64,000 nucleotides of DNA from Streptomyces sp. CB01635 (GTDB lineage Bacteria; Actinomycetota; Actinomycetes; Streptomycetales; Streptomycetaceae): the NCBI RefSeq assembly GCF_002803065.1, contig NZ_NNBL01000020.1, positions 1-64,000 of the forward strand. The letters are read 5' to 3'. Positions within the stretch are counted from its first letter, which is position 1. Each line of letters starts with the position of its first letter. Both the position numbers and the translations under genes were made by a program. Below, one piece after another: positions 25,321-33,802 of the stretch. The notes under the pieces are model-generated. The model worked only from the letters and a program-made list of their open reading frames with translations, searched no databases and had not been told where the DNA came from.

Positions 25321-26346
25321 TCACCCCAGCTCGGCCTTGGCGAACTCCGTCATCCCCTCCTCGAACCCCACCTCGGCGCGCCACCCCAGCTCGGCCCTGA
25401 GCCGGGCCGGGTCCGCCGTGATGTGCCGTACGTCGCCGAGCCGGTACTCGCCCGTCACGACCGGCATCGGCCCGCCGTACGCGGCGGCGAGGGCGTGGGC
25501 CATCTCGCCCACCGTGTGCGGGTCCCCGCTGCCCGTGTTGTACGCGACGCATGTGTCGGAGGGCCGGTCGCTCATCGTCTCGAGCGCGAGCGCGTTGGCC
25601 GCGGCCACGTCGTGCACGTGCACGAAGTCCCGCCGCTGGCGGCCGTCCTCGAAGACGCGCGGGGCCTCGCCCCGGGCCAGAGCCGACCGGAAGAAGGACG
25701 CGACGCCCGCGTACGGGGTGTCGCGCGGCATCCCCGGCCCGTACACGTTGTGGTAGCGCAGCGACACCGCGCGGCCCCCGGTGGCCCGCGCCCAGGACGA
25801 CGCCAGGTGTTCCTGGGCGAGCTTCGTCGTCGCGTACACGTTGCGGGGGTCCGTGGGGGCGTCCTCGCCGACGAGGCCGGGGCTCAGCGCGGCGCCGCAC
25901 CGTGGGCATGCGGGCTCGAAGCGGCCGTCGCGCAGGTCGGCCTCGGCGCGCGGTCCCGGGCGCACGACTCCGTGGCGCTCGCACTCGTACCGCCCTTCCC
26001 CGTACACGACCATCGACCCGGCGAGCACCAGATCCCTCACCCCGGCCGAGGCCATCGCGGCGAGCAGCACGGCCGTGCCGAGGTCGTTGCGGGAGACGTA
26101 GTCGGGGGCGTCGGCGAAGTCCTTGCCGAGCCCGACCTTCGCCGCCTGATGACACACAGCGTCGATGCCGGCGAGAGCCGACTCCACGGCGGCGGGGTCG
26201 CGTACGTCCGCGACGACCCAAGGATGCGGTGCGTCCGGGCCCGGCGGCCGGACGTCGAGCACGACGACCTCATGTCCTCGCGCGGAGAGAGTGTCCACGA
26301 CCGCTGACCCGATGAACCCGGCACCGCCGGTGACCAGTACACGCAT
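25321..26346 (-). CDS. NAD-dependent sugar epimerase/dehydratase
   Basis: A 341-residue extended short-chain dehydrogenase. The Rossmann motif is TGGAGFIGS at residues 6-14, and the catalytic YATTK (YxxxK) is near residue 172. An unusual insertion, CPRCGAALS near residue 147 together with an earlier Cys (YECERHG), forms a zinc-ribbon-like element just before the catalytic Tyr. The family acts on nucleotide sugars. It is convergent with the kinase gene and may supply a sugar to the nearby glycosyltransferases. ATG 26346 is preferred over the GTG three codons earlier. Confidence 0.9.
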   Translation of the reverse strand: MRVLVTGGAGFIGSAVVDTLSARGHEVVVLDVRPPGPDAPHPWVVADVRDPAAVESALAGIDAVCHQAAKVGLGKDFADAPDYVSRNDLGTAVLLAAMASAGVRDLVLAGSMVVYGEGRYECERHGVVRPGPRAEADLRDGRFEPACPRCGAALSPGLVGEDAPTDPRNVYATTKLAQEHLASSWARATGGRAVSLRYHNVYGPGMPRDTPYAGVASFFRSALARGEAPRVFEDGRQRRDFVHVHDVAAANALALETMSDRPSDTCVAYNTGSGDPHTVGEMAHALAAAYGGPMPVVTGEYRLGDVRHITADPARLRAELGWRAEVGFEEGMTEFAKAELG

Positions 26347-26552
26347 GCCGCCCACGCTATGCGGGACGGGGCGCGGGGAGGGCTATCCCCGCCGATACGT
26401 CACGGCTCCGTAAGGCTTGTGCGAACGGATTTCGGTATCGCGCGGCAGCTCGTACCCGACTAGCGTGAATCGGGGGAACCGGGACGAAACGCACCGGCGT
26501 CGCCCGGAACATCTCACCCCCGGTACCACCACTCGGAAGAAGGGTTCGCGCC

Positions 26553-27344
26553 ATGGCCGCACGACCGGAGGGCGCGCCCGTCTGGGCCGACGCCATGTTC
26601 CCCGACCTGGAGGCCGCCAAGCGCTTCTACGGCGAGCTCCTCGGCTGGACGTTCGAGGAGGGGCAGGAGGAGTACGGCAATTACACCCAGGCGAAGTCGG
26701 ACGGCAAGCGGGTCGGCGCGCTCTCGCCGCAGATGCCGGGCATGGAGGGCACCCCGCCGGCCTGGAACCTGTACCTGGCCACGCCCGACGTCAACGCCAC
26801 GGCGGCCCGCGTCAAGGAGGCCGGCGGCACCCTGGTGATGGAGCCCATGGAGGTCGGCGACTTCGGCACGATGGTCACCGTCCAGGACCCGGCCGGCGTC
26901 TTCTTCAGCCTCTGGCAGCCGGGCACGCACGACGGGTTCGAGAAGGTGGGAGAGCCCGGTTCGTACGCCTGGGCCGAGGTGACGACACGTGACACCGAGA
27001 AGACGGACGGGTTCTTCGAGGCAGCGTTCCCGTACGAGGTCCGGAAGATGGCCGACGAGGACGTCGACTTCAACATCTGGCAGCTCGACGGACAGCCGCA
27101 GCTCGGCCGCTTCAAGATGACCGAGGACTTCCCGCCGCAGGTCCCGTCGTACGTCAACGTCTACTTCGCGGTCGACGACTGCGACGCGGCGGTCGCCACG
27201 GTGACCAGGCTCGGCGGAAAGCTCCACTACGGCCCGATGGACACCCCGTTCGGCCGCTTCGCGGCGGTGACGGACCCGCAGGGCGCCGCTTTCTCGGTGA
27301 TCGACCTGAGCACGACCGAGGGCGAGATGCCCGACCTCACCTGA
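26553..27344 (+). CDS. VOC-family protein with two glyoxalase-like modules
   Basis: A 263-residue vicinal-oxygen-chelate protein with two tandem domains of about 120 residues each. The first begins PVWADAMFPDLEAAKRFYGELLGW and the second begins YAWAEVTTRDTEKTDGFFEAAF. Both carry the FxVxDPxG-type ending (VQDPAGVFFSLWQ and VTDPQGAAFSVIDL). Metal ligands are weakly conserved, as in antibiotic-binding or lyase-like members. GGAAGAAGGG precedes the ATG. Function unknown. Confidence 0.88.
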   Translation: MAARPEGAPVWADAMFPDLEAAKRFYGELLGWTFEEGQEEYGNYTQAKSDGKRVGALSPQMPGMEGTPPAWNLYLATPDVNATAARVKEAGGTLVMEPMEVGDFGTMVTVQDPAGVFFSLWQPGTHDGFEKVGEPGSYAWAEVTTRDTEKTDGFFEAAFPYEVRKMADEDVDFNIWQLDGQPQLGRFKMTEDFPPQVPSYVNVYFAVDDCDAAVATVTRLGGKLHYGPMDTPFGRFAAVTDPQGAAFSVIDLSTTEGEMPDLT

Positions 27345-27356
27345 GGCGGGAGTCCG

Positions 27357-27989
27357 TCAGGGAATCGAGAAGCCGAGCGCGCCCGCGGCCAGTTCCGCGG
27401 TGGGCTGTGTCCAGCGCTCGGCCATCGCGTTCCGGGTGGACAGCGAGCGCAGCTCCGCCCGGTCGAGATAGAGCGTGCCGTGCAGATGGTCCGTCTCGTG
27501 CTGCACGATCCGGGCGGGCCACCCCGTGAACTCCTCGTCCACGGCGTGGCCCCGCTCGTCGAGCCCCCGCAGCCGCACGCGCTGATGCCGGGAGACCACG
27601 GCCTGGAGGCCGGGCACGCTCAGACAGCCCTCGAAGAACGCGGCGCGGTGGGCCCCCACGGGTTTGTACGACGGGTTGATCAGGACGCGGAACGGCTGCG
27701 GCACCCGGCCGCGCGCCTCCCGCACCTCGTCGGGGACCTCGGCCGCGTCCTCGATGACGGCGATCCGCAGCGGGACGCCGATCTGCGGTGCGGCGAGCCC
27801 GACGCCGGGGGCGGCGTGCATCGACGCGCGCATCGCGGCGATCAGACGCTCCAGGAGCGCGGGCGCGAGCTGACCGTCGTAGGTCTGCGCGGGGGACCGC
27901 AGCACGGGGTCGCCCGCCTCCACGACCGGCAACGGGTGCTCGCCCGCGAGCAGTTCCTCGACGTGGTCACTCAGGGGTACGGGGGACAT
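27357..27989 (-). CDS. def: Peptide deformylase
   Basis: A 210-residue peptide deformylase that removes the formyl group from nascent proteins. All three motifs are present: GVGLAAPQIG, EGCLSVPG and QHETDHLHG (HExxH near residue 162), supplying Cys and two His as metal ligands. The true start is ATG 27989; the longer in-frame extension is upstream leader sequence. Streptomyces usually have several def copies, and this appears to be one of the longer, type III-like ones. It lies alone, convergent with the VOC gene, so it could be an accessory copy. Confidence 0.94.
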   Translation of the reverse strand: MSPVPLSDHVEELLAGEHPLPVVEAGDPVLRSPAQTYDGQLAPALLERLIAAMRASMHAAPGVGLAAPQIGVPLRIAVIEDAAEVPDEVREARGRVPQPFRVLINPSYKPVGAHRAAFFEGCLSVPGLQAVVSRHQRVRLRGLDERGHAVDEEFTGWPARIVQHETDHLHGTLYLDRAELRSLSTRNAMAERWTQPTAELAAGALGFSIP

Positions 27990-28183
27990 CGCGCCAGCAT
28001 GCCAAGAAGGATCACGCGTCGGCAACGTCCACCGCGCCACGCGCATCGTTGCGGCCTCGTGAACATTCCCCCGGCGAGGGAATGAGACCGCGGTGACACG
28101 GGCTTTTATCAGAGAGCGGCCATGGTCGGCACGGCCGCGCCACCAGTCCGAACGTCCACCGCCGTCTCCTGGGAGCCCGCCGT

Positions 28184-28903
28184 ATGTCCGTCCCGGCCGC
28201 CGCCACCGCCCACCCGCTCGACAATCCCGCGCACGCCTCCCTCACCGGCCCGCACGCGCACTTCGCCGAGTGGCGGGGCCGGATCGTGCGGTACCCCCTC
28301 GACGTAACGCCGTGGCTCGCGCTGCCGGACGAGCCCGGCCCCGGGGACTGGGCGGATCTCGCGGCGCTCGCCGGGCCGGGCGAGACGGTCCCGCTACTGG
28401 GGATGCGCGCGGCGCCGCCCGAGGGCTGGGAACTCACGATGAGCATGGACGGCGTGCAGCTCGTCGACGACGGCGTGGCCGTGGCGCCGGACGCGGAGGC
28501 CGTGCTCCTCGGCGCGGCCGACGTGCCCGAGATGCTGGACCTCGTGGCACGCACTCGGCCGGGCCCGTTCCTGCCCCGCACCGTCGAGCTCGGCACGTAT
28601 CTCGGGATCCGCAGGCAGGGCGCGCTCGTGGCGATGGCGGGGGAGCGCCTGCACCCGCCGGGCTGGACGGAGATCAGCGCCGTCTGCACCGACCCGGACC
28701 ACCGCGGCCAGGGGCTCGCGGCCCGCCTCGTCCTGGCCGTCGCGGCGGGGATCAAGGACCGCGGCGAGACCCCGTTCCTGCACACGGCCGCGGGCAACAC
28801 GAACGCCATCAGGCTCTACGAGTCCCTGGGCTTCCGGCTGCGGCGCACCACGAAGTTCATGACGGCCCGGGTCCCGGAGTTCGACCACGCCGCCGCCCGC
28901 TGA
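28184..28903 (+). CDS. GNAT-family acetyltransferase (FR47-like)
   Basis: A 239-residue protein whose C-terminal half is a GNAT domain. The motif A segment is VCTDPDHRGQGLAARLVLAVAAG (R/Q-x-x-G-x-G/A), followed by motif B LHTAAGNTNAIRLYESLGF. The N-terminal half lacks obvious motifs but is typical for FR47-like acetyltransferases. GGGAG precedes the ATG. Substrate unknown. Confidence 0.88.
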   Translation: MSVPAAATAHPLDNPAHASLTGPHAHFAEWRGRIVRYPLDVTPWLALPDEPGPGDWADLAALAGPGETVPLLGMRAAPPEGWELTMSMDGVQLVDDGVAVAPDAEAVLLGAADVPEMLDLVARTRPGPFLPRTVELGTYLGIRRQGALVAMAGERLHPPGWTEISAVCTDPDHRGQGLAARLVLAVAAGIKDRGETPFLHTAAGNTNAIRLYESLGFRLRRTTKFMTARVPEFDHAAAR

Positions 28904-28925
28904 CGCGCACGGTCCTCGGGGTGGC

Positions 28926-29360
28926 TCAGGCGTCTTCCCGGACCTGCGCGTTGTAGCGCAGGAGATAGTCCGCGAAGCGGACGAGATCCTCCTCGGGCCA
29001 GTCCGCCACCCGCTCCTGGAACGCCTGGCGGCGGCTGACGGTGACCTGGGCGAGGATGTCGGCGCCCGCCTCGGTCGGATGGAGCACCTGGACGCGGTGG
29101 TCGTCCGGGTCCACCCGGCGCATCACGAGCCCGGCCCGCTCCAGCGCGGACACCTGCCGGCTCACCGTCGACTTGTCGAGGGCGTAGTGCGTGGCGAGGT
29201 CCGTCGCCCGGCAGCCGCCCTTCTCGTCCAGGTGGCTGAGCAGGGTGTACGACACGAGGGACAGCTCGGGGTGCATCCGTCCGGCCATCGCTCTGGCGCG
29301 CCGCGCGAAGGACGTCATCTCGCGCTGAATGGTCTCGACTGCCGTCTCGCGGTCTGTCAC
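28926..29360 (-). CDS. MarR-family regulator
   Basis: A 144-residue winged-helix repressor. The helix-turn-helix is in ATDLATHYALDKSTVSRQVSALERAGLV and the wing has RRVDPDDHRVQVLHPT (typical D-x-R-D/x-x-R motif). GTG start with GGGGAGAGGA upstream. Its own promoter contains GTTGCATTCTACAAC, and a related palindrome lies before the flavin oxidoreductase at 29866, so the latter is a likely target. Confidence 0.9.
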   Translation of the reverse strand: MTDRETAVETIQREMTSFARRARAMAGRMHPELSLVSYTLLSHLDEKGGCRATDLATHYALDKSTVSRQVSALERAGLVMRRVDPDDHRVQVLHPTEAGADILAQVTVSRRQAFQERVADWPEEDLVRFADYLLRYNAQVREDA

Positions 29361-29383
29361 GTGCTGTCCTCTCCCCGCTGCTC

Positions 29384-29398
29384 GTTGCATTCTACAAC
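29384..29398. promoter_or_regulatory. Candidate MarR operator at its own promoter
   Basis: GTTGCATTCTACAAC is a gapped inverted repeat (GTTG/CAAC) 24 bases before the marR start. It shares the GTTGCA half-site with the element at 29794-29807, suggesting autoregulation. Confidence 0.45.
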
Positions 29399-29458
29399 CG
29401 AGAGGTGGGGTCCGCCGCGGGCAGGCGAGTTCCCCTGCCCGGAGCTAGCCTCCTGAGC

Positions 29459-29725
29459 ATGAGCGACCCCAGTGATGTGCCCGCCCGCTACACAGTCCTG
29501 GTCAAGCCCCAACTCGCCGACAAGGACGGACACCCCGAGCACGGCAACCCCCTGCGCGTGGTGTCCGTCGAGGCCACGGGGTCGTCCGGGGAGTCCGGCT
29601 ATCCGCGCTTCGAGGGCGAAGGGGTGCAGGTGGAGATCGACCCGCTCACCCGCTCCGTCGAGGCCGTGACGGTGGACGGCGAGGAGCTGCCGTACGGGTG
29701 GGTGGCGGAGATCGCCGCGGACTGA
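29459..29725 (+). CDS. Small conserved-type hypothetical protein
   Basis: An 88-residue acidic soluble protein with no recognisable domain. It has good actinobacterial codon bias and a compact beta-rich pattern (YTVLVKPQLADKDGHP ... VEIDPLTRSVEAVTVDG). A TAGCCT -10-like box ends eight bases before the ATG, so the transcript may be leaderless. It lies between the MarR gene and the flavin oxidoreductase. I do not assign a function. Confidence 0.68.
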   Translation: MSDPSDVPARYTVLVKPQLADKDGHPEHGNPLRVVSVEATGSSGESGYPRFEGEGVQVEIDPLTRSVEAVTVDGEELPYGWVAEIAAD

Positions 29726-29793
29726 CCGGCCGCCCGGCCGGGCTTTGGCGGCGGGGTGCGGCGGCGCCGCGTCGACGTGGCGCAGCTCTCTTA

Positions 29794-29807
29794 TGCAACT
29801 TGTTGCA
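29794..29807. promoter_or_regulatory. Candidate MarR operator before the flavin oxidoreductase
   Basis: TGCAACTTGTTGCA has six-base inverted arms (TGCAAC/GTTGCA). It lies 59 bases before the ATG of the flavin oxidoreductase, in the expected promoter area, and matches the half-site in the marR promoter. Confidence 0.5.
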
Positions 29808-29865
29808 AAAGCGAGCTGCCGTCGTCTACAACTGTGACGACGTTCGCCGCGCACGGAGGGCCACC

Positions 29866-31887
29866 ATGAGCCGATACCCGCACCTGCTCACCCCGCTCGA
29901 CCTCGGATTCACCACGCTGCCCAACCGGGTCCTGATGGGCTCCATGCACGTGGGGCTCGAGGAGGCGGAGAACGGCTTCGCGCGCATGGCGGAGTTCTAC
30001 GCCACCCGCGCCCGCGGCGGCGTCGGCCTCATGGTCACCGGCGGCATCGCCCCCAACGAGGCCGGACGCCCCTGGGCCGGCGGTGCGAAGCTGACCACCG
30101 AGGCGGAGGCCGACGAGCACCGTCAGGTCACCGACGCGGTGCACGCGGCGGGTGGGAAGATCGCGATGCAGATCCTCCACTTCGGCCGCTACGCCTACCA
30201 CGAGGACCTCGTCGCCCCCAGCCCGCTCCAGGCGCCGATCAGCCCCTTCCCGCCGCACGAGCTCACCGACGCCGAGGTCGAGCAGACCGTCGAGGACTTC
30301 GCGCGCGCCGCCGAACTCGCGCAGCGGGCGGGCTACGACGGCGTGGAGATCATGGGCTCCGAGGGCTACCTCATCAACGAGTTCATCGTCGCCGCCACGA
30401 ACCAGCGCGCCGACCGCTGGGGCGGCTCGTACGAGAATCGCATCCGCTTCCCCGTCGAGATCGTCCGCCGTGTCCGCGAGCGCGTCGGCACGGACTTCAT
30501 CCTCATCTACCGGCTCTCGATGATCGACCTCGTACCCGGCGGCTCCACCCTCGAAGAGGTCGTGCAGCTCGCCAAGGAGATCGAGGCGGCCGGCGCCACC
30601 ATCATCAACACCGGCATCGGCTGGCACGAGGCCCGCATCCCGACCATCGCCACCTCGGTGCCGCGCGGCGCGTACACCTTCGTCACCAAGAAGGTCATGG
30701 GCGAGGTCTCCATCCCGCTCGTCACCACGAACCGCATCAACACCCCTGAGATCGCCGAGGAGTTGCTCGCCGACGGCTGCGCCGACATGGTGTCCCTGGC
30801 GCGGCCCCTGCTCGCCGACCCGGACTTCGTGGCGAAGGCCCAGGCCGAGCGCTCCGAGACCATCAACACCTGCATCGGCTGCAACCAGGCATGCCTGGAC
30901 CACACATTCAGCGGCAAGATCACCTCCTGCCTCGTCAACCCGCGTGCCTGCCACGAGACCGAGCTGGTCCTCGCACCGACCCGCCTGCGCAAGCGCGTCG
31001 CCGTCGTCGGCGCGGGACCCGCGGGCCTCGCCTGCGCCGTCTCCGCCGCCGAACGCGGCCACGCCGTCACCCTCTTCGACGCCGCGTCCGAGGTCGGCGG
31101 TCAGCTCAACATCGCCCGCAAGGTACCCGGCAAGGAGGAGTTCGACGAGACCCTGCGCTACTACCGCGCGCAGCTCGAACTGCACGGCGTGGACGTCCGG
31201 TTGAACACCCCCGTCACCGCAGCCGACCTCGCCCCGGACGCGTACGACGACGTGGTCGTCGCCACCGGCGTCACCCCGCGCACCCCCGAGATCGAGGGAA
31301 TCGACCACCCCAGCGTCGTCGGTTACCTCGACGTCCTGCGTGACGGCGCGCCCGTCGGGGAGCGCGTCGCGATCGTCGGCGCGGGCGGCATCGGCTTCGA
31401 CGTCGCCGAGTACCTCACCGACAGCGGCGACAAGGCGAGCCAGGACCCGGCGACGTACTTCCGGCAGTGGGGCGTCGACATGGACTACCAGGGCCGCGGC
31501 GGCCTCGCGCAGCCCGACAGGCCCGCCCCGCCGCGCGCCGTCCACCTCCTCCAGCGCAAGACCTCGAAGGTGGGCGCCGGACTCGGCAAGACCACCGGCT
31601 GGATCCACCGCACCGAACTGCGCCACCGCGGCGTCACCATGGTCGCGGGCGCCACGTACGACCGCATCGACGACGCGGGCCTGCACGTCACCGTCGACGG
31701 CAGCTCCACGGTCATCCCCGTCGACACCGTCGTCCTGTGCACCGGCCAGGACCCGCGCCGCGGCCTGTACGACGACCTGCTCGCCGCCGGCCGCGAGGCG
31801 CACCTGATCGGCGGCGCCGACGTGGCCGCCGAGCTGGACGCCAAGCGCGCCATCCGCCAGGGCACCGAGCTGGCCGCGGCGCTGTGA
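29866..31887 (+). CDS. fadH: NADPH-dependent 2,4-dienoyl-CoA reductase / old yellow enzyme family
   Basis: A 673-residue protein with FadH architecture. Residues about 1-330 are an FMN-binding TIM barrel (MEIMGSEGYLINEF-type block seen as VEIMGSEGYLINEFIVA). A 4Fe-4S Cys cluster CIGCNQACLDHTF plus SCLVNP is at about 336-360. A FAD/NAD(P)-binding region starts VAVVGAGPAGLACAV near residue 378, with a second nucleotide site VAIVGAGGIGFDVAEYL. It transfers hydride from NADPH through FAD, Fe-S and FMN to an enoyl substrate. GGAGGG precedes the ATG. It probably helps unsaturated fatty-acid breakdown or reduction of xenobiotics under MarR control. Confidence 0.93.
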   Translation: MSRYPHLLTPLDLGFTTLPNRVLMGSMHVGLEEAENGFARMAEFYATRARGGVGLMVTGGIAPNEAGRPWAGGAKLTTEAEADEHRQVTDAVHAAGGKIAMQILHFGRYAYHEDLVAPSPLQAPISPFPPHELTDAEVEQTVEDFARAAELAQRAGYDGVEIMGSEGYLINEFIVAATNQRADRWGGSYENRIRFPVEIVRRVRERVGTDFILIYRLSMIDLVPGGSTLEEVVQLAKEIEAAGATIINTGIGWHEARIPTIATSVPRGAYTFVTKKVMGEVSIPLVTTNRINTPEIAEELLADGCADMVSLARPLLADPDFVAKAQAERSETINTCIGCNQACLDHTFSGKITSCLVNPRACHETELVLAPTRLRKRVAVVGAGPAGLACAVSAAERGHAVTLFDAASEVGGQLNIARKVPGKEEFDETLRYYRAQLELHGVDVRLNTPVTAADLAPDAYDDVVVATGVTPRTPEIEGIDHPSVVGYLDVLRDGAPVGERVAIVGAGGIGFDVAEYLTDSGDKASQDPATYFRQWGVDMDYQGRGGLAQPDRPAPPRAVHLLQRKTSKVGAGLGKTTGWIHRTELRHRGVTMVAGATYDRIDDAGLHVTVDGSSTVIPVDTVVLCTGQDPRRGLYDDLLAAGREAHLIGGADVAAELDAKRAIRQGTELAAAL

Positions 31888-31891
31888 GACC

Positions 31892-31930
31892 GGCGGTCAC
31901 GTGGCCGGGCCCGCCGGCCGCGTGACCGCC
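31892..31930. terminator. Strong hairpin after fadH
   Basis: GGCGGTCACG and CGTGACCGCC form a perfect 10-bp outer stem around an inner GGCCGG/CCGGCC stem, four bases after the fadH stop. Likely terminator. Confidence 0.75.
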
Positions 31931-31948
31931 TCCGCATAAGGTGCAGCC

Positions 31949-32488
31949 ATGTCACTCCCGCACGCGATCCTCACGGCCCTCCTGGAGAAGCCGTCGTCCG
32001 GCCTCGAACTGACGCGCCGCTTCGACAAGTCGATCGGCTACTTCTGGTCGGCCACGCACCAGCAGATCTACCGTGAGCTGGGCCGCCTGGAACGCGAGGG
32101 GTACATCAGGGCCCTGCCGGCGCCGACGCCCGCGCGCGGCCAGAAGAAGGAGTACGAGGTACTGCCCGAGGGCCGCGCCGAACTGGCCCGCTGGACCGCC
32201 GCGAGCCAGGACCCGAAACCGCTGCGCGACCCGTTGCTCCTGCGCCTGCGCGCCGCCGCCGTCGTCGGCACGGACGGCATCGAGGCCGATCTGCGCCGCC
32301 ATCTCGACCTGCACCGGCGGCAGTTGGCGGAGTACGAGGAGATCGAGAGGCGTGACTTCCCGCCCGGCCTCGACGCCGTCGAGGACCGGCTGCAGCACGT
32401 CGTGCTGCGTGCGGGAATCGACCTGGAGACGTTCTGGGCCGGCTGGCTCGAACAGACCCTGGAGGAGCTCGGACTCGACCCGTCCTAG
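31949..32488 (+). CDS. PadR-family regulator
   Basis: A 179-residue PadR regulator. The N-terminal winged helix starts LPHAILTALLEKPSSGLELTRRFDKSIG, followed by the family-typical FWSATHQQIYRELGRLEREGYI. The C-terminal Vir domain is helical (LHRRQLAEYEEIERRDFP). A TAAGGT -10-like element lies seven bases before the ATG, so it may be leaderless. Its target is unknown; the neighbouring genes point away from it or end in a terminator. Confidence 0.9.
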   Translation: MSLPHAILTALLEKPSSGLELTRRFDKSIGYFWSATHQQIYRELGRLEREGYIRALPAPTPARGQKKEYEVLPEGRAELARWTAASQDPKPLRDPLLLRLRAAAVVGTDGIEADLRRHLDLHRRQLAEYEEIERRDFPPGLDAVEDRLQHVVLRAGIDLETFWAGWLEQTLEELGLDPS

Positions 32489-32498
32489 GGCTTTTCGT

Positions 32499-33602
32499 CT
32501 AGACGAGCGTCGCCGCCTCCGGGTCCCAGTCGGCCGGTACGGGCGGCGGCGCGGTGGGACAGGTGGCGACGTGGGTGAACTCGGCGTGTTCGGCCGAGCG
32601 CGTGATCGCCGTCATCGTCTGCAGAACGTGCAGGGCCAGCGTCCCCGACGCACGTGGCGCACCGCCCCGGCGGATCGCGCGCGCCAGGTCGAGCACGCCG
32701 AGCCCCCGCCCGTCGGTGCGCCCCGCGACCGGCAGCTCGCGCCAGTCGTCCGCCCCGTTGGCCCGCACCTTGAGCGGCCCGCGGAAGGTGTTGGGGTCCG
32801 GCACCGCGAGGACACCCTCCGTGCCGGTGACCTCGAACTGGATGCGCGGCAGCGCCGAGTCGAAGCTGAACACCGACGTCGCCCGCACCCCCGACGCGAA
32901 CTCGACGAGCGCCGACACATGCGTCGGCACCGCCACCGGGAACACCTGCCCCGCTTTGGGCCCCGACCCGACGACGCGCTCCTCGCGCGCGCGTGCCGCC
33001 GAGGCCGCCACCCGTGACACCCCGCCGAACAGCGCTACCAGCGAGGTCAGGTAGTAGGGCCCGAGGTCGAAGAGCGGGCCCGCGCCCGGCTGGTAGAAGA
33101 ATGCCGGATCGGGGTGCCACCGCTCCGGCCCGAGGCCCTGCACCGCAGTCGTCGCCGCCACCGGTTCACCGATGTGCCCGGCCCCGACCGCCCGCAGCGC
33201 CGACTGGAGCCCCGCGCCGAGGAACGTGTCCGGCGCGTTCCCCACGAGCAGCCCCCGCTCCGTCGCCTCGGCGAGCACCTTCTCCGCCTCGCCGGGGGCC
33301 AGGGCGATCGGCTTCTCGCCGTACACGTGCTTACCGGCCCGCAGTGCCCGTGTCGCGACCTGCGCGTGGGCGGCCGGCACGGTGAGGTTCACGACGAGCT
33401 CGACCTCGGGAACGGCGAGCACCGTCGCCACATCGCCGGCGACCGGTACGCCGTGCTCGCGCCCGGCGGCCGTGGCGCGGTCCGCGTCGAGGTCGGCGAC
33501 GCCCACCACGCGCAGATCGGGAAAGGCGGACAGCGTCCGCAGATACTGCTTGCTGATGACGCCCGCTCCGACGACGGCGACACCGACCGGGCCCGAACTC
33601 AC
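32499..33602 (-). CDS. Gfo/Idh/MocA-family oxidoreductase
   Basis: A 367-residue NAD(P)-dependent dehydrogenase. The nucleotide-binding N-terminus GVAVVGAGVISKQYLRTL is followed by the family's catalytic GEKPIAL (EKP motif) near residue 97. The C-terminal beta-sheet domain has the LFDLGPYYL metal/substrate segment (D-x-G-x-H/Y variant). GTG start preceded by GGGGG at five bases. Substrate is probably a sugar or cyclitol. Confidence 0.9.
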   Translation of the reverse strand: MSSGPVGVAVVGAGVISKQYLRTLSAFPDLRVVGVADLDADRATAAGREHGVPVAGDVATVLAVPEVELVVNLTVPAAHAQVATRALRAGKHVYGEKPIALAPGEAEKVLAEATERGLLVGNAPDTFLGAGLQSALRAVGAGHIGEPVAATTAVQGLGPERWHPDPAFFYQPGAGPLFDLGPYYLTSLVALFGGVSRVAASAARAREERVVGSGPKAGQVFPVAVPTHVSALVEFASGVRATSVFSFDSALPRIQFEVTGTEGVLAVPDPNTFRGPLKVRANGADDWRELPVAGRTDGRGLGVLDLARAIRRGGAPRASGTLALHVLQTMTAITRSAEHAEFTHVATCPTAPPPVPADWDPEAATLV

Positions 33603-33802
33603 ACTGCCCCCAAGACGGATGCGTGGATGGTGCGGCCGCTCCCGCGCGGCTGCGGAGACGGTAGGACGCTTCGAGGGGAGCGGACAAGGGTGCGTCCCGG
33701 GCCTGGACACAGAGATGCCACGGAGCCAGATCCGGTGGTGTGCCCCACGCCTGCGCGGGAACCGGGCGCTGCCGCCGACTCCCGCGGCCATGAGAACCCT
33801 GC

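Noticed and set aside
26400..26552. A possible ydaO-type (c-di-AMP) riboswitch before the VOC gene
   Set aside because: Some GAA/CGGG elements are present but the conserved order of the aptamer is not.
29791..31803. A 670-residue minus-strand frame opposite the FadH-type gene
   Set aside because: It is Val/Asp/Gly-rich antisense of a certain flavoenzyme and has no domain.
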